Positions 26,966 to 35,701 of a stretch of DNA of 64,000 nucleotides are shown one piece after another (the first letter of the stretch is position 1; each line of letters begins with the position of its first letter). Where the stretch lies: assembly GCF_000156195.1 (NCBI RefSeq), contig NZ_GG688323.1, positions 152,856 through 216,855 of the forward strand, read 5' to 3'. The notes below the pieces were generated by a model. The model saw nothing but the letters and a program-made list of their open reading frames with translations. It was not told the DNA's origin and made no database searches. The position numbers were made by a program, and so were the translations under genes. This DNA comes from Bacteroides finegoldii DSM 17565 (GTDB lineage Bacteria; Bacteroidota; Bacteroidia; Bacteroidales; Bacteroidaceae).

Positions 26966-27817
26966 ATGAAAAAACAATATGTCAGTTTGCTTGCTATTAT
27001 ACTTTCAGTAAGCGGCTTTTTCTTTTCTTGTCATGACAAGATGAACAAAAACACTGGTGCGTTACAGTTCGATAGTATCCGGGTAAATGAGACGGTACAC
27101 CTCTTTAATGATACAGCCAAACCGGCATGTAACATCATCATCAATTTCACCTATTCCGACAAGTCAACGGATGATATGCTGAAAGACAGTCTGAATGCCT
27201 ATTTCATATCCGCTTGTTTCGGCGACAAGTATATCGGAGAAAAGCCGGAGGAGGTTATAAAGCAATATACAGAGAATTATGTCAACGAATATCGCCGTGA
27301 TCTGGAACCGATGTATGCCGAAGACGAAAAAGACAAAGAGGACGAATCCTCCATCGGTGCCTGGTATTCATATTATAAAGGTATAGAAAGCCATGTACAA
27401 CTATATGAAAAGGACTTGCTTGTATATCGCATCGACTATAACGAATATACCGGAGGCGCACACGGCATTTACATGACTACCTATCTGAATATGGACCTCA
27501 CACTGATGCGTCCGCTCCGTCTCGATGACATCTTCGTAGGAGAATATAAAGATGCGCTGACCGACTTAATATGGAACCAGCTCATGGCTGATAATAAAGT
27601 GACGACTCACGAAGCATTGGAAGACATGGGCTATGCTTCTACCGGAGACATCACTCCAACCGAAAATTTCTATTTAAGCAAAGAAGGGGTAACTTTCTAT
27701 TACAATGTCTACGATATCACTCCATACGCTATGGGTCCTGTGAAAGTGACCGTGCCGTTCCCGATGATGGAGCATTTATTAGGCAGTAACCCGATTCTGG
27801 GAGAACTAAAAGATTAA
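26966..27817 (+). CDS. DUF3298 (RsiV-like) lipoprotein
   Basis: A 283-residue predicted lipoprotein of unknown function. The ATG at 26966 gives MKKQYVSLLAIILSVSGFFF followed by SCHDK, a lipoprotein signal with Cys at about residue 23; the earlier codon at 26915 lies in the promoter. A DUF4163-like N-terminal part leads to YRIDYNEYTGGAHGIYMTTY, the hallmark of DUF3298, then MDLTLMRPLRLDDIFVGEYK and NFYLSKEGVTFYYNVYDITP. RsiV, an anti-sigma factor, shares the domain, but this copy has no cytoplasmic anti-sigma part and no sigma gene beside it, so that role is not implied. Confidence 0.85.
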   Translation: MKKQYVSLLAIILSVSGFFFSCHDKMNKNTGALQFDSIRVNETVHLFNDTAKPACNIIINFTYSDKSTDDMLKDSLNAYFISACFGDKYIGEKPEEVIKQYTENYVNEYRRDLEPMYAEDEKDKEDESSIGAWYSYYKGIESHVQLYEKDLLVYRIDYNEYTGGAHGIYMTTYLNMDLTLMRPLRLDDIFVGEYKDALTDLIWNQLMADNKVTTHEALEDMGYASTGDITPTENFYLSKEGVTFYYNVYDITPYAMGPVKVTVPFPMMEHLLGSNPILGELKD

Positions 27818-27840
27818 ACTTCATAAAAAACGAAACAGCA

Positions 27841-28461
27841 GTGGAAATCATACTGAAATATTTTCCTGATCTGACAGAAGAGCAGCGTAAACAATTTGCA
27901 GCTCTATATGACCTCTACATCGACTGGAACTCAAAAATCAACGTTATCTCCCGTAAGGATATCGAGAATTTATATGAACATCATGTGCTCCATTCGTTAG
28001 GCATTGCAAAAGTAATTCAATTCCGTCCCGGCACCAGTGTTATGGATTTAGGTACGGGCGGAGGTTTTCCGGGCATTCCTTTAGCAATATTATTTCCGGA
28101 AACCCAATTTCATCTGGTTGACAGTATCGGTAAGAAAGTGCGCGTAGCCACTGAAGTGGCAAATGCCATCGGATTGAAAAATGTCACTTTCCGCCATGCC
28201 CGTGCCGAAGAAGAGAAGAGAATGTTCGATTTCGTTGTCAGCCGTGCAGTCATGCCTCTGGCGGATCTGATAAAGATCATCAAGAAAAACATTTCTTCCA
28301 AACAGCAGAATGCGTTGCCAAACGGATTGATCTGCCTTAAAGGCGGTGAGCTGGAACACGAAACAATGCCTTTCAAACATAAGACGGTCATTCACAACCT
28401 AAGTGACAATTTTAAGGAAGAGTTCTTTGAAACCAAAAAAGTGGTATATGTTCCGATTTAG
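27841..28461 (+). CDS. rsmG: 16S rRNA (guanine527-N7)-methyltransferase
   Basis: RsmG (GidB) methylates G527 of 16S rRNA using S-adenosylmethionine. The 206-residue protein has the SAM loop SVMDLGTGGGFPGIPLAILF, preceded by HHVLHSLGIAKVI and followed by HLVDSIGKKVRVATEVANAI; VSRAVMPLADLIK is the later family motif. The start is GTG at 27841, 23 bases after the preceding gene, where the conserved N-terminus (EIILKYFPDLTEEQ) begins. Length is normal and the protein intact. An MBL hydrolase gene follows. Confidence 0.95.
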   Translation: MEIILKYFPDLTEEQRKQFAALYDLYIDWNSKINVISRKDIENLYEHHVLHSLGIAKVIQFRPGTSVMDLGTGGGFPGIPLAILFPETQFHLVDSIGKKVRVATEVANAIGLKNVTFRHARAEEEKRMFDFVVSRAVMPLADLIKIIKKNISSKQQNALPNGLICLKGGELEHETMPFKHKTVIHNLSDNFKEEFFETKKVVYVPI

Positions 28462-28501
28462 AAACTATATGCTTGATATATAAGATAAATCATAGAGAAC
28501 C

Positions 28502-29141
28502 ATGAAAATAAAGAGATTTGAGTTTAATATGTTTCCCGTAAACTGTTATGTTTTATGGGATGAAACAAAGGAAGCGGTTGTTATCGATCCGGGCTGCTTT
28601 TACGAAGAAGAAAAGCAGGTACTAAAAAAATTACATTCTATCAAATGAACTGAACGTGAAACATCTGCTGAATACTCATCTACACTTGGATCACATTTTC
28701 GGAAACCCGTTCATGCTCAAAGAGTTCGGTCTGTCGGCAGAAGCAAACAAAGCGGATGAATATTGGATCGACGAAGCACCGAAGCAAAGTAGGATGTTTG
28801 GTTTTCAGTTGCAGGAAGCCCCTGTGCCATTGGGCAAATACTTGCATGATGGAGATATTATCACCTTCGGACATACCCAACTGGAAGCAATCCATGTGCC
28901 CGGCCATTCTCCCGGCAGTCTGGTGTACTATTGCAAAGAAGAGCACTGTATGTTTTCCGGTGATGTCCTGTTTCAAGGCAGTATCGGACGTGCAGACCTT
29001 ACAGGAGGTAACTTCGACGAACTGATAGAGCACATTTGCAGCCGTCTGTTCGTACTCCCTAACGAAACCGTCGTATATCCGGGACACGGTGCTCCTACGA
29101 CCATCGGAATGGAAAAAGCAGAAAACCCTTTTTTTAGATAA
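28502..29141 (+). pseudogene. MBL-fold metallohydrolase gene with an internal frameshift
   Basis: A glyoxalase-II-like metallo-beta-lactamase-fold hydrolase split into two frames. The first piece, from ATG 28502, reads MKIKRFEFNMFPVNCYVLWD and stops at TGA 28646-28648. The second continues the protein in the +1 frame (ILSNELNVKHLLNTHLHLDH), with the metal motif THLHLDH, then HVPGHSPGSLVYY, SGDVLFQGSIGRADLTGG and VVYPGHGAPTTIG. One base inserted in the A7-TT run at 28624-28632 explains the break. The second piece alone could start at GTG 28656 but would lack the first beta strands. It lies between rsmG and gcvP. True mutation or sequencing error cannot be separated here. Confidence 0.75.
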
Positions 29142-29161
29142 AATATAATCCCCCACAAATT

Positions 29162-32011
29162 ATGAAAACCGATTTGTTAGCTAGCCGTCACATCGGCATC
29201 AATGAACAAGACACAGCCGTAATGCTTCGCAAGATTGGTGTAGAATCATTAGACGAACTTATTGACAAAACAATTCCTGCCAATATCCGGCTGAAAGAAC
29301 CGCTTGCATTGACTAGTCCGTTGACGGAATACGAATTTGGAAAACACATAGCCACATTGGCTGGTAAAAACAAACTTTATACGACCTATATTGGATTGGG
29401 TTGGTATAATACGATTACTCCTGCCGTCATTCAACGGAATGTATTCGAGAATCCGGTGTGGTACACCTCTTATACTCCTTATCAGACGGAAGTATCACAG
29501 GGACGTCTGGAAGCATTGATGAACTTTCAGACTGCCGTATGTGACCTCACCGCCATGCCGCTAGCCAACTGCTCATTGCTCGACGAAGGTACTGCCGCTG
29601 CCGAAGCCGTAAGTATGATGTATGCCCTCCGCTCACGCGCACAGCAAAAGTCCGGCGCCAATGTAGTCTTTGTGGACGAAAATATTTTCCCGCAGACATT
29701 GGCTGTTATGACAACACGTGCCGTTCCTCAAGGTATCGAACTGCGTGTCGGCAAATATAAAGAGTTCGAACCTTCACCGGAAATATTCGCCTGCCTCTTG
29801 CAATATCCCAATTCCAACGGAAATGTGGAAGACTATGCCGCATTCACAGAGAAAGCGCATACGGCAGAATGCAAAGTGGCTGTTGCTGCCGATATTCTGA
29901 GCCTTGCCCTGCTGACTCCTCCGGGAGAATGGGGAGCGGACATCGTGTTTGGAACAACGCAACGTTTAGGTACGCCCATGTTCTATGGCGGTCCGTCTGC
30001 AGCCTACTTCGCCACACGGGATGAGTATAAGCGGAATATGCCGGGACGAATCATCGGATGGTCTAAAGATAAATATGGAAAACTCTGTTACCGGATGGCA
30101 TTGCAGACTCGCGAACAGCACATCAAACGTGAAAAAGCGACCTCAAATATATGCACGGCACAGGCTCTGTTGGCCACAATGGCAGGCTTCTATGCAGTCT
30201 ACCACGGACAGGAAGGAATTTCGACCATTGCCTCCCGCATCCACAGTATCACAGTGTTTCTCGACAAGCAACTGAAGAAATTCGGTTACACGCAAGTAAA
30301 TGCACAATATTTCGACACACTGCGTTTTGAATTGCCCGAACACGTTTCCGCACAACAGATTCGCACGATTGCTCTTAGCAAGGAAGTTAATCTGAGGTAT
30401 TACGAGAACGGAGACGTAGGTTTCAGTATTGACGAAACAACGGACATTGCAGCCGTTAATGTGCTGCTTTCCATTTTCGCCATTGCCTCCGGAAAGGACT
30501 ATCAGAAGGTAGACGACATCCCGGAAAGAAATACGATCAGCAAAGCCTTGAAACGTACGACTCCTTTCCTTACCCATGAAGTGTTCAGAAAATATCATAC
30601 GGAAACGGAAATGATGCGTTATATCAAACGCTTGGATCGAAAGGATATCTCATTGGCGCAATCCATGATCTCTCTCGGATCATGCACCATGAAGCTGAAT
30701 GCAGCCGCAGAAATGTTGCCTTTAAGCCGTTCCGAGTTTATGGGAATGCATCCGTTAGTTCCGGAAGACCAGGCGGAAGGGTATCGTGAACTTATAAGGA
30801 ATTTGAGTGACGACTTGAAGATTATTACCGGCTTCGCCGGTGTCAGCCTACAACCGAATTCGGGGGCTGCGGGAGAATATACGGGCCTTCGCGTTATTCG
30901 TGCCTATCTGGAAAGTATAGGTCAAGGACACCGGAACAAGATATTGATACCCGCATCGGCTCATGGAACGAATCCTGCATCGGCTATCCAGGCGGGATTT
31001 ACAACAATCACCTGCGCGTGCGACGAGCACGGAAATGTGAAGATGGATGACTTACGTACCAAAGCCGAAGAGAACAAGGAGGAATTGGCTGCGCTGATGA
31101 TCACTTATCCCTCCACCCACGGTATATTTGAAACGGAAATAAAAGAGATCTGCGACATTATCCATGCTTGCGGAGCGCAAGTATATATGGATGGAGCCAA
31201 TATGAACGCGCAAGTGGGATTGACTAATCCGGGATTCATCGGCGCGGATGTCTGCCACTTGAATCTTCATAAGACATTCGCCTCACCACACGGTGGCGGA
31301 GGTCCGGGAGTAGGTCCTATCTGTGTAGCGGAACATCTGGTTCCTTTCCTGCCCGGACACGGTATCTTCGGCAATACACAGAATCAGGTATCGTCCGCTC
31401 CGTTCGGTAGTGCGGGTATTCTCCCCATTACATACGGATATATCCGGATGATGGGTACGGAAGGACTCACCCAAGCTACAAAAATAGCGATCTTGAACGC
31501 CAACTATCTGGCTGCCTGTCTGAAAGATACATACGGCATTGTCTATCGTGGAGCAAATGGTTTTGTTGGTCATGAGATGATTCTGGAATGCCGCAAAGTG
31601 TACGAAGAGACCGGTATCTCCGAAAATGACATCGCCAAGCGTTTGATGGACTACGGTTATCATGCCCCTACCCTCTCATTCCCTGTTCACGGCACATTGA
31701 TGATTGAACCTACGGAAAGCGAGAGTTTGGCGGAATTGGATAACTTCGTAGCTGTCATGCTGAATATCTGGAAAGAGATTCAGGAAGTGAAGAATGGCGA
31801 AGCGGACAAGAACGATAATGTATTGGCTAACGCGCCGCATCCGGAATACGAGGTTGTGAATGACCGTTGGGAACATTCCTACACACGTGAGAAGGCAGCT
31901 TATCCGATAGAGAGTGTACGCGATAATAAATTCTGGGCAAATGTAGCACGTGTAGACAACACATTGGGAGACCGTAAGTTGCTACCCACTCGCTATGATA
32001 CCTTTGAGTAA
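29162..32011 (+). CDS. gcvP: Glycine dehydrogenase (decarboxylating), P-protein
   Basis: The PLP enzyme of the glycine cleavage system, which decarboxylates glycine and passes the aminomethyl group to lipoylated H-protein. At 949 residues it is the single-chain form with both halves fused. The N-terminal half starts SRHIGINEQDTAVMLRKIGV; the C-terminal half has the PLP lysine in HLNLHKTFASPHGGGGPGVG, and QPNSGAAGEYTGLRVIRAYL and PASAHGTNPASAIQAGFTTI in the active site. The other gcv genes are not in the window, and no glycine riboswitch was seen before it. It follows the MBL gene by 20 bases and ends in a hairpin. Confidence 0.97.
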   Translation: MKTDLLASRHIGINEQDTAVMLRKIGVESLDELIDKTIPANIRLKEPLALTSPLTEYEFGKHIATLAGKNKLYTTYIGLGWYNTITPAVIQRNVFENPVWYTSYTPYQTEVSQGRLEALMNFQTAVCDLTAMPLANCSLLDEGTAAAEAVSMMYALRSRAQQKSGANVVFVDENIFPQTLAVMTTRAVPQGIELRVGKYKEFEPSPEIFACLLQYPNSNGNVEDYAAFTEKAHTAECKVAVAADILSLALLTPPGEWGADIVFGTTQRLGTPMFYGGPSAAYFATRDEYKRNMPGRIIGWSKDKYGKLCYRMALQTREQHIKREKATSNICTAQALLATMAGFYAVYHGQEGISTIASRIHSITVFLDKQLKKFGYTQVNAQYFDTLRFELPEHVSAQQIRTIALSKEVNLRYYENGDVGFSIDETTDIAAVNVLLSIFAIASGKDYQKVDDIPERNTISKALKRTTPFLTHEVFRKYHTETEMMRYIKRLDRKDISLAQSMISLGSCTMKLNAAAEMLPLSRSEFMGMHPLVPEDQAEGYRELIRNLSDDLKIITGFAGVSLQPNSGAAGEYTGLRVIRAYLESIGQGHRNKILIPASAHGTNPASAIQAGFTTITCACDEHGNVKMDDLRTKAEENKEELAALMITYPSTHGIFETEIKEICDIIHACGAQVYMDGANMNAQVGLTNPGFIGADVCHLNLHKTFASPHGGGGPGVGPICVAEHLVPFLPGHGIFGNTQNQVSSAPFGSAGILPITYGYIRMMGTEGLTQATKIAILNANYLAACLKDTYGIVYRGANGFVGHEMILECRKVYEETGISENDIAKRLMDYGYHAPTLSFPVHGTLMIEPTESESLAELDNFVAVMLNIWKEIQEVKNGEADKNDNVLANAPHPEYEVVNDRWEHSYTREKAAYPIESVRDNKFWANVARVDNTLGDRKLLPTRYDTFE

Positions 32012-32050
32012 GCCCGGGGCTCACATTCCTTGAGGTGTGGGCTTATTTCT
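32009..32050 (+). terminator. Hairpin after gcvP, probable terminator
   Basis: TAAGCCC (32009-32015, including the stop codon) pairs with GGGCTTA (32039-32045), with an inner CTCA/TGAG stem, and is followed by TTTCT. The short T tail makes it a moderate terminator. Confidence 0.5.
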
Positions 32051-32075
32051 ATAAGCCAAGGGGGCAAACAAACTG

Positions 32076-32109
32076 AAGCCTTGGAGAAACATTGATTTCC
32101 CCAAGGCTT
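32076..32109. terminator. Second hairpin between gcvP and the nitroreductase gene
   Basis: AAGCCTTGGAGAAA (32076-32089) pairs with TTTCCCCAAGGCTT (32096-32109) with one mismatch and a six-base loop. Neither strand has a full T tract, but on the minus strand the flank reads CAGTTTGTTTG, so it may end the nitroreductase transcript that stops at 32162. Confidence 0.4.
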
Positions 32110-32161
32110 ATGCTTTGTGACATAGAAGATAAGTCCAAGTGTAAATCTGAAAGTATGATTT

Positions 32162-32740
32162 CTACTTAACAATAGTTACAGTATCCGCTTTTACCTTCTT
32201 CTCTTTCATTGGAATCTTCGGATCGCCATATCCTAACGCAACACAGCCATATACTTTATGACTAACCGGTACTCCCAATGCAGTGATAAATTCACGTACT
32301 CCGGGATCATCACAAGTCGTACCTAACTGATTGATCCAACAAGAGCCGATACCTAAAGACTGTGCAGCCAAAAACATATTCTCTATTGCACAAGCGCAAT
32401 CCATACCCGCCCACCATTGAGTAGGTTCGTTCGAAACGATTACCAAAGTCGGGGCATGATAGTAACAGCAATAAGCCTTATTGCGGGCACGTTCCTGCAA
32501 ACGGACATCATCACTTTTAGCAAAAGCTCCTTTTATGCGTTCATTTAGTTCTGCCAGTTTACTGACATTCTGGATAGCAGTGAAATGCCATGTTTCCAAA
32601 TGCATTCCACTCGGAGCATACGTTGCAGCCTCCAGGATTGTCCGCAAATCTTCTTCCGGAACTTGTTGCTCCGTATAAGCACGCACGCTACGGCGCGCCT
32701 TGATGTTTTCTAAAACTTCATTTGTTTTCATGGGCGACAA
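32162..32740 (-). CDS. Nitroreductase family protein
   Basis: A 192-residue FMN-dependent oxidoreductase (PF00881) reducing nitro groups or quinones with NAD(P)H. FMN-binding residues are seen in IKARRSVRAYTEQQVPEEDL and ATYAPSGMHLETWHFTAIQN; the later signature is NMFLAAQSLGIGSCWINQLG, and VYGCVALGYGDPKIPMKEKK closes the fold. It follows the HpaII-like gene by 61 bases in the same direction. The natural substrate is unknown; such enzymes in Bacteroides are of interest for activating metronidazole, which is family knowledge, not shown here. Confidence 0.92.
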   Translation of the reverse strand: MSPMKTNEVLENIKARRSVRAYTEQQVPEEDLRTILEAATYAPSGMHLETWHFTAIQNVSKLAELNERIKGAFAKSDDVRLQERARNKAYCCYYHAPTLVIVSNEPTQWWAGMDCACAIENMFLAAQSLGIGSCWINQLGTTCDDPGVREFITALGVPVSHKVYGCVALGYGDPKIPMKEKKVKADTVTIVK

Positions 32741-32801
32741 GTGTTTTATATAAGTATATCATCATTATTAGTTTGACAGTCTCAATACTTTGTACTTTTT
32801 C

Positions 32802-33887
32802 CTACCGTTTGACCAATCCGATCTTTGCGTTTAGTTTGAAATAATAGACCCCATTCTCCCTCTCCAAAAATCCGTATTTATCCTTCTCCAAAGATCCTTT
32901 TTCGAAGCGAGTATTCAGAAACAAGAAATCTTCCATCACTTGTTTCTCGGATTTATGGTAGCAAAGCACATCTCCATTACCATCTACCAGCAGAATACCT
33001 TCCACTGCCGAATCCAGCCCGGTATAAATCTTTGCAGGACGCATTCCCAATGCCAGTGCCATCAGAAATTGCTTTATTTTAAATTCATAGAACTTATGCT
33101 TGTTTATCAGCTCATCCTTGATCTTCAGCGGATTCATTTGTTTGATAATCTCCGTCAACTCACTCACACGCGATATGCCGTCAAGGTGCATAATACGAAC
33201 CATCTCTGTCAGTACACGCGGGAAATGCAAATCAATCATCAAAAGATTGCTACGAAATACACGGTCGGCCACATCCGAATATTTAAGTACTCCTCCCAAA
33301 CGTTCGATCATCATCATACGCTCGGCAACTTCATTAGGGCTCTCCGGCAAAGCATTGATCTTGTTTACTGTCGGAGTAGCAAATTTAATCCCGGTCTGCT
33401 CCAGCTTAAGATTCGCCGCACGCCCTCCATCCAACAATGGATTCATGGCACTCAACCGCGAACGGACATTAAATCCTCTCAAAGGCGCTTCCGAATGCCA
33501 GAATGCAATAGAGAAATCGGTGCGATCCTCCGTTTTTGCCTCCAAGTCGAAGATAGCCGCTTCATCCAGAAACTCCTCTACTCCATCCGGAGAGGTCACA
33601 TCGTTTTCCGAAGAGGATTTAACCGCTTTCAGTATCAAGTCCGCTACGATACCGAAATCTTCACGAGACATAGTTTTAACTCCTGTTTCCCCTTCTATGC
33701 GAATCGTCTCTTCCTCAATATAATACCGACGTGTCCCGTCGTGCTCTTCCCTCTGAATCATTGCAACAGGCCAGAATATATCTCCTGCCTTTGCTTCCGC
33801 CGTGCCTAACGCTACTCTCCCGTCCGCCAACAAACGGAAGAAAGTATAAAGTTCACACCATTCTTTTTTAGTTGCTTCGAATGCCAT
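32802..33887 (-). CDS. HpaII-family restriction endonuclease-like protein
   Basis: A 361-residue protein that I assign to the HpaII family (PF09561), whose named member cuts CCGG. Matching stretches are the central DFSIAFWHSEAPLRGFNVRS, with the following PLLDGGRAANLKLEQ, and the C-terminal EGILLVDGNGDVLCYHKSE then EDFLFLNTRFEKGS, GFLERENGVYYFKLNAKIGL. I recall the same order in HpaII-type enzymes; the catalytic residues were not assigned. No cytosine methyltransferase or Vsr gene is nearby: neighbours are a nitroreductase and a C39 peptidase. Either the protection gene lies elsewhere, or the protein no longer cuts. It is intact, with base composition like its neighbours. Confidence 0.65.
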   Translation of the reverse strand: MAFEATKKEWCELYTFFRLLADGRVALGTAEAKAGDIFWPVAMIQREEHDGTRRYYIEEETIRIEGETGVKTMSREDFGIVADLILKAVKSSSENDVTSPDGVEEFLDEAAIFDLEAKTEDRTDFSIAFWHSEAPLRGFNVRSRLSAMNPLLDGGRAANLKLEQTGIKFATPTVNKINALPESPNEVAERMMMIERLGGVLKYSDVADRVFRSNLLMIDLHFPRVLTEMVRIMHLDGISRVSELTEIIKQMNPLKIKDELINKHKFYEFKIKQFLMALALGMRPAKIYTGLDSAVEGILLVDGNGDVLCYHKSEKQVMEDFLFLNTRFEKGSLEKDKYGFLERENGVYYFKLNAKIGLVKR

Positions 33888-33990
33888 ATATTTTTTCTTT
33901 ATTTTGCTACAACTGTTTTTATCTTAATCTAATTTTATCCTATCTCTGCGACTGCTATCTTCCTTATTATATATAGGCTATAAGCAACTC

Positions 33991-34797
33991 CTACTGATTG
34001 ATAACCTGCGGCAAAATTGCAGACGGCACAACCGGAGGAAGGATATGAGTCACCTCTTCCAACGGAGGGAGCTTGCCGACTTGTGCAAACAGGGAGTTCC
34101 GTATCCATTCTCCGGGAGTGACTACGATAAATCGTCCCGTCCAGCAACCATCAAAATAAGAAGGATTGCCCGGCTGTTTCTTAATAGGATAACAGATGTT
34201 TTCCCCTTTGCTCCGCATCTCCGGTGAACGTCCGGGATCATTCACCCACACATATTTGTCATCAATACCGCGAAGTACCATCCAATGTCCTCTCGGACCG
34301 GGACGCAAACCACGAACCGCACCTGTATATCTCACATTCACAAGCACAGGTATACCACGATCGATATAATCTTTCAATATCCGATAATCTTTCTGCTGGA
34401 AATGTTCGGCACTTATCATGTTTTCATAATAGCGTGCCAAAGAATCAATTTCAAAAGAATAGTATCCTCCTTGCCCTATCGAAGTGCGACGACGGAAAGG
34501 AGCACGCTTTTTCAGAAAGTAATTCCGCTGATATTCAATCAGTTTCTGTTCTGCATCCTGAGCTGTGCGTTGCGTATCAGCCGTCATCCCTTTAAAATAA
34601 TCAAAGACCATTAACGAGGAAGCCAGAGAACAATGCGAATAAGGGTATCCCGCTATTTTCTGCGAATACCAAGGAACAGGAATGTTGTTGGGAGCGAACT
34701 TTTGAGCTTCCTGTGCACAGGCTTGTACACCGTTCCACACAAGAAAAACCAAAAGTAATCTCGATATCATGTAGTATTTCTTTCTCATCCGGTTCAA
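33991..34797 (-). CDS. Exported C39-like cysteine peptidase
   Basis: A 268-residue papain-like protein of the Peptidase_C39_2 type (PF13529). A basic N-terminus and hydrophobic stretch (ISRLLLVFLVWNGVQACAQE) form a signal peptide, possibly a lipoprotein signal though the lipobox is weak. The catalytic set is visible: Cys in YPYSHCSLASSLMVFDYFKG, His in RGHWMVLRGIDDKYVW and Asp in VNDPGRSPEMR. It lacks the transporter domains of bacteriocin-processing C39 proteins, so it is a stand-alone secreted peptidase of unknown target. It sits 52 bases after yigZ. The C-terminal tail is Pro-rich (LPPLEEVTHILPPVVPSAIL). Confidence 0.8.
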   Translation of the reverse strand: MNRMRKKYYMISRLLLVFLVWNGVQACAQEAQKFAPNNIPVPWYSQKIAGYPYSHCSLASSLMVFDYFKGMTADTQRTAQDAEQKLIEYQRNYFLKKRAPFRRRTSIGQGGYYSFEIDSLARYYENMISAEHFQQKDYRILKDYIDRGIPVLVNVRYTGAVRGLRPGPRGHWMVLRGIDDKYVWVNDPGRSPEMRSKGENICYPIKKQPGNPSYFDGCWTGRFIVVTPGEWIRNSLFAQVGKLPPLEEVTHILPPVVPSAILPQVINQ

Positions 34798-34849
34798 TTT
34801 CTCTTTCTCTCCTATTCTACTTTCAGTATATTAACTGGCACTTTTCCAT

Positions 34850-35467
34850 TCAATGATTTTCTTCTTCATCCAAAATCCGAGCCGTTTCTACCTTTTCCAG
34901 CCGAGCACGCAGTTTCGCCATCATCGAACGACGAATGCGCAATGTCATACTGCAATCCATATCATACGACTGATTGAGTATTTCCGGTTCTTCTTCCTTC
35001 ACGATACGCATTATATCATTCATAAAAGGATACTCAAACATAACAGTCACTTCCTCGTCCACCGTTTTTTCTATGATTGTAGCGGCAGCAATGGCTTCGG
35101 CAGCAGCAGCCTTGTAAGCTACAATCAATCCGCTTGTGCCCAACTTGATTCCACCGAAATAACGGACTACAATGATCAATATATCTGTCAACTCGTTCGA
35201 ATTGATTTGTCCGAGAATCGGTTTTCCTGCAGTGCCCGAAGGCTCTCCGTTATCATTGGCCCGAAAATCCTTGCGTGCTGCTCCGAGCATATAGGCATAA
35301 CACACATGGCGCGCATCATAGTATTTCTTCTGATACGTTTCAAGATGCGCCTTTATTTCATCAAGGCTACGCACAGGAAGAGCGATAGCGATAAACTTGC
35401 TTCGCTTTTCCGTATAAATACCTTCAGAGGGTTCGGAGATGGTTTTATAAGTATCTTCAGCAGTCAT
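34850..35467 (-). CDS. YigZ/IMPACT family protein
   Basis: A 205-residue protein of UPF0029 (PF01205). The N-terminal Impact domain is plain: RSKFIAIALPVRSLDEIKAH, KKYYDARHVCYAYMLGAARK, DNGEPSGTAGKPILGQIN and IIVVRYFGGIKLGTSGLIVA; a DUF1949-like domain follows (VMFEYPFMNDIMRIVKEEEP). Eukaryotic IMPACT regulates GCN2 signalling; the bacterial role is unknown. It starts after a 234-base gap containing two palindromes and leads into the C39 peptidase gene. Confidence 0.92.
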   Translation of the reverse strand: MTAEDTYKTISEPSEGIYTEKRSKFIAIALPVRSLDEIKAHLETYQKKYYDARHVCYAYMLGAARKDFRANDNGEPSGTAGKPILGQINSNELTDILIIVVRYFGGIKLGTSGLIVAYKAAAAEAIAAATIIEKTVDEEVTVMFEYPFMNDIMRIVKEEEPEILNQSYDMDCSMTLRIRRSMMAKLRARLEKVETARILDEEENH

Positions 35468-35564
35468 GTTGCAAAGATACGGCTTTACACGGAAAATACC
35501 ATCTGTCGTTTGGAAATATTAAATGATACGTTTGCCACAAATATACGGTTGATGTGGCACAAAG

Positions 35565-35594
35565 GAGCAGTCGTTTCGCTATAAACAACCGCTC
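35565..35594. repeat. Imperfect inverted repeat upstream of yigZ
   Basis: GAGCAGTCGTTT (35565-35576) faces AAACAACCGCTC (35583-35594) with ten of twelve positions pairing around a six-base loop; TTTTTC follows on the plus strand. No plus-strand gene ends here, so a terminator role is doubtful. Its GAGCGGT-type arm resembles the larger palindrome just to the right. Confidence 0.5.
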
Positions 35595-35609
35595 TTTTTC
35601 ATCGAAACA

Positions 35610-35659
35610 AGCGGTCGATCTGACGCAATTAACCGTATGATTGCAACAGATCGACCGCT
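35610..35659. repeat. Long palindrome downstream of the DUF1015 gene
   Basis: AGCGGTCGATCTG (35610-35622) and CAGATCGACCGCT (35647-35659) form a perfect 13-bp inverted repeat; inside it GCAAT/ATTGC pair again around a ten-base loop. It begins 43 bases beyond the DUF1015 stop. Without a T tract it is a weak terminator candidate; it may stabilise the mRNA end or be a protein-binding site. Confidence 0.65.
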
Positions 35660-35701
35660 CAATTTTATAAGATATCAGCTCTTGTTATAAGATGACGGTT
35701 A

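Noticed and set aside
28624-28632. Programmed -1 frameshifting at the A7 run
   Set aside because: A -1 slip leads to the wrong frame; a +1 shift is needed. No stimulating structure is evident. A mutation or error is simpler.
29142-29161. Glycine riboswitch before gcvP
   Set aside because: Only 20 bases separate gcvP from the preceding gene, and no tandem aptamer could fit or was seen.
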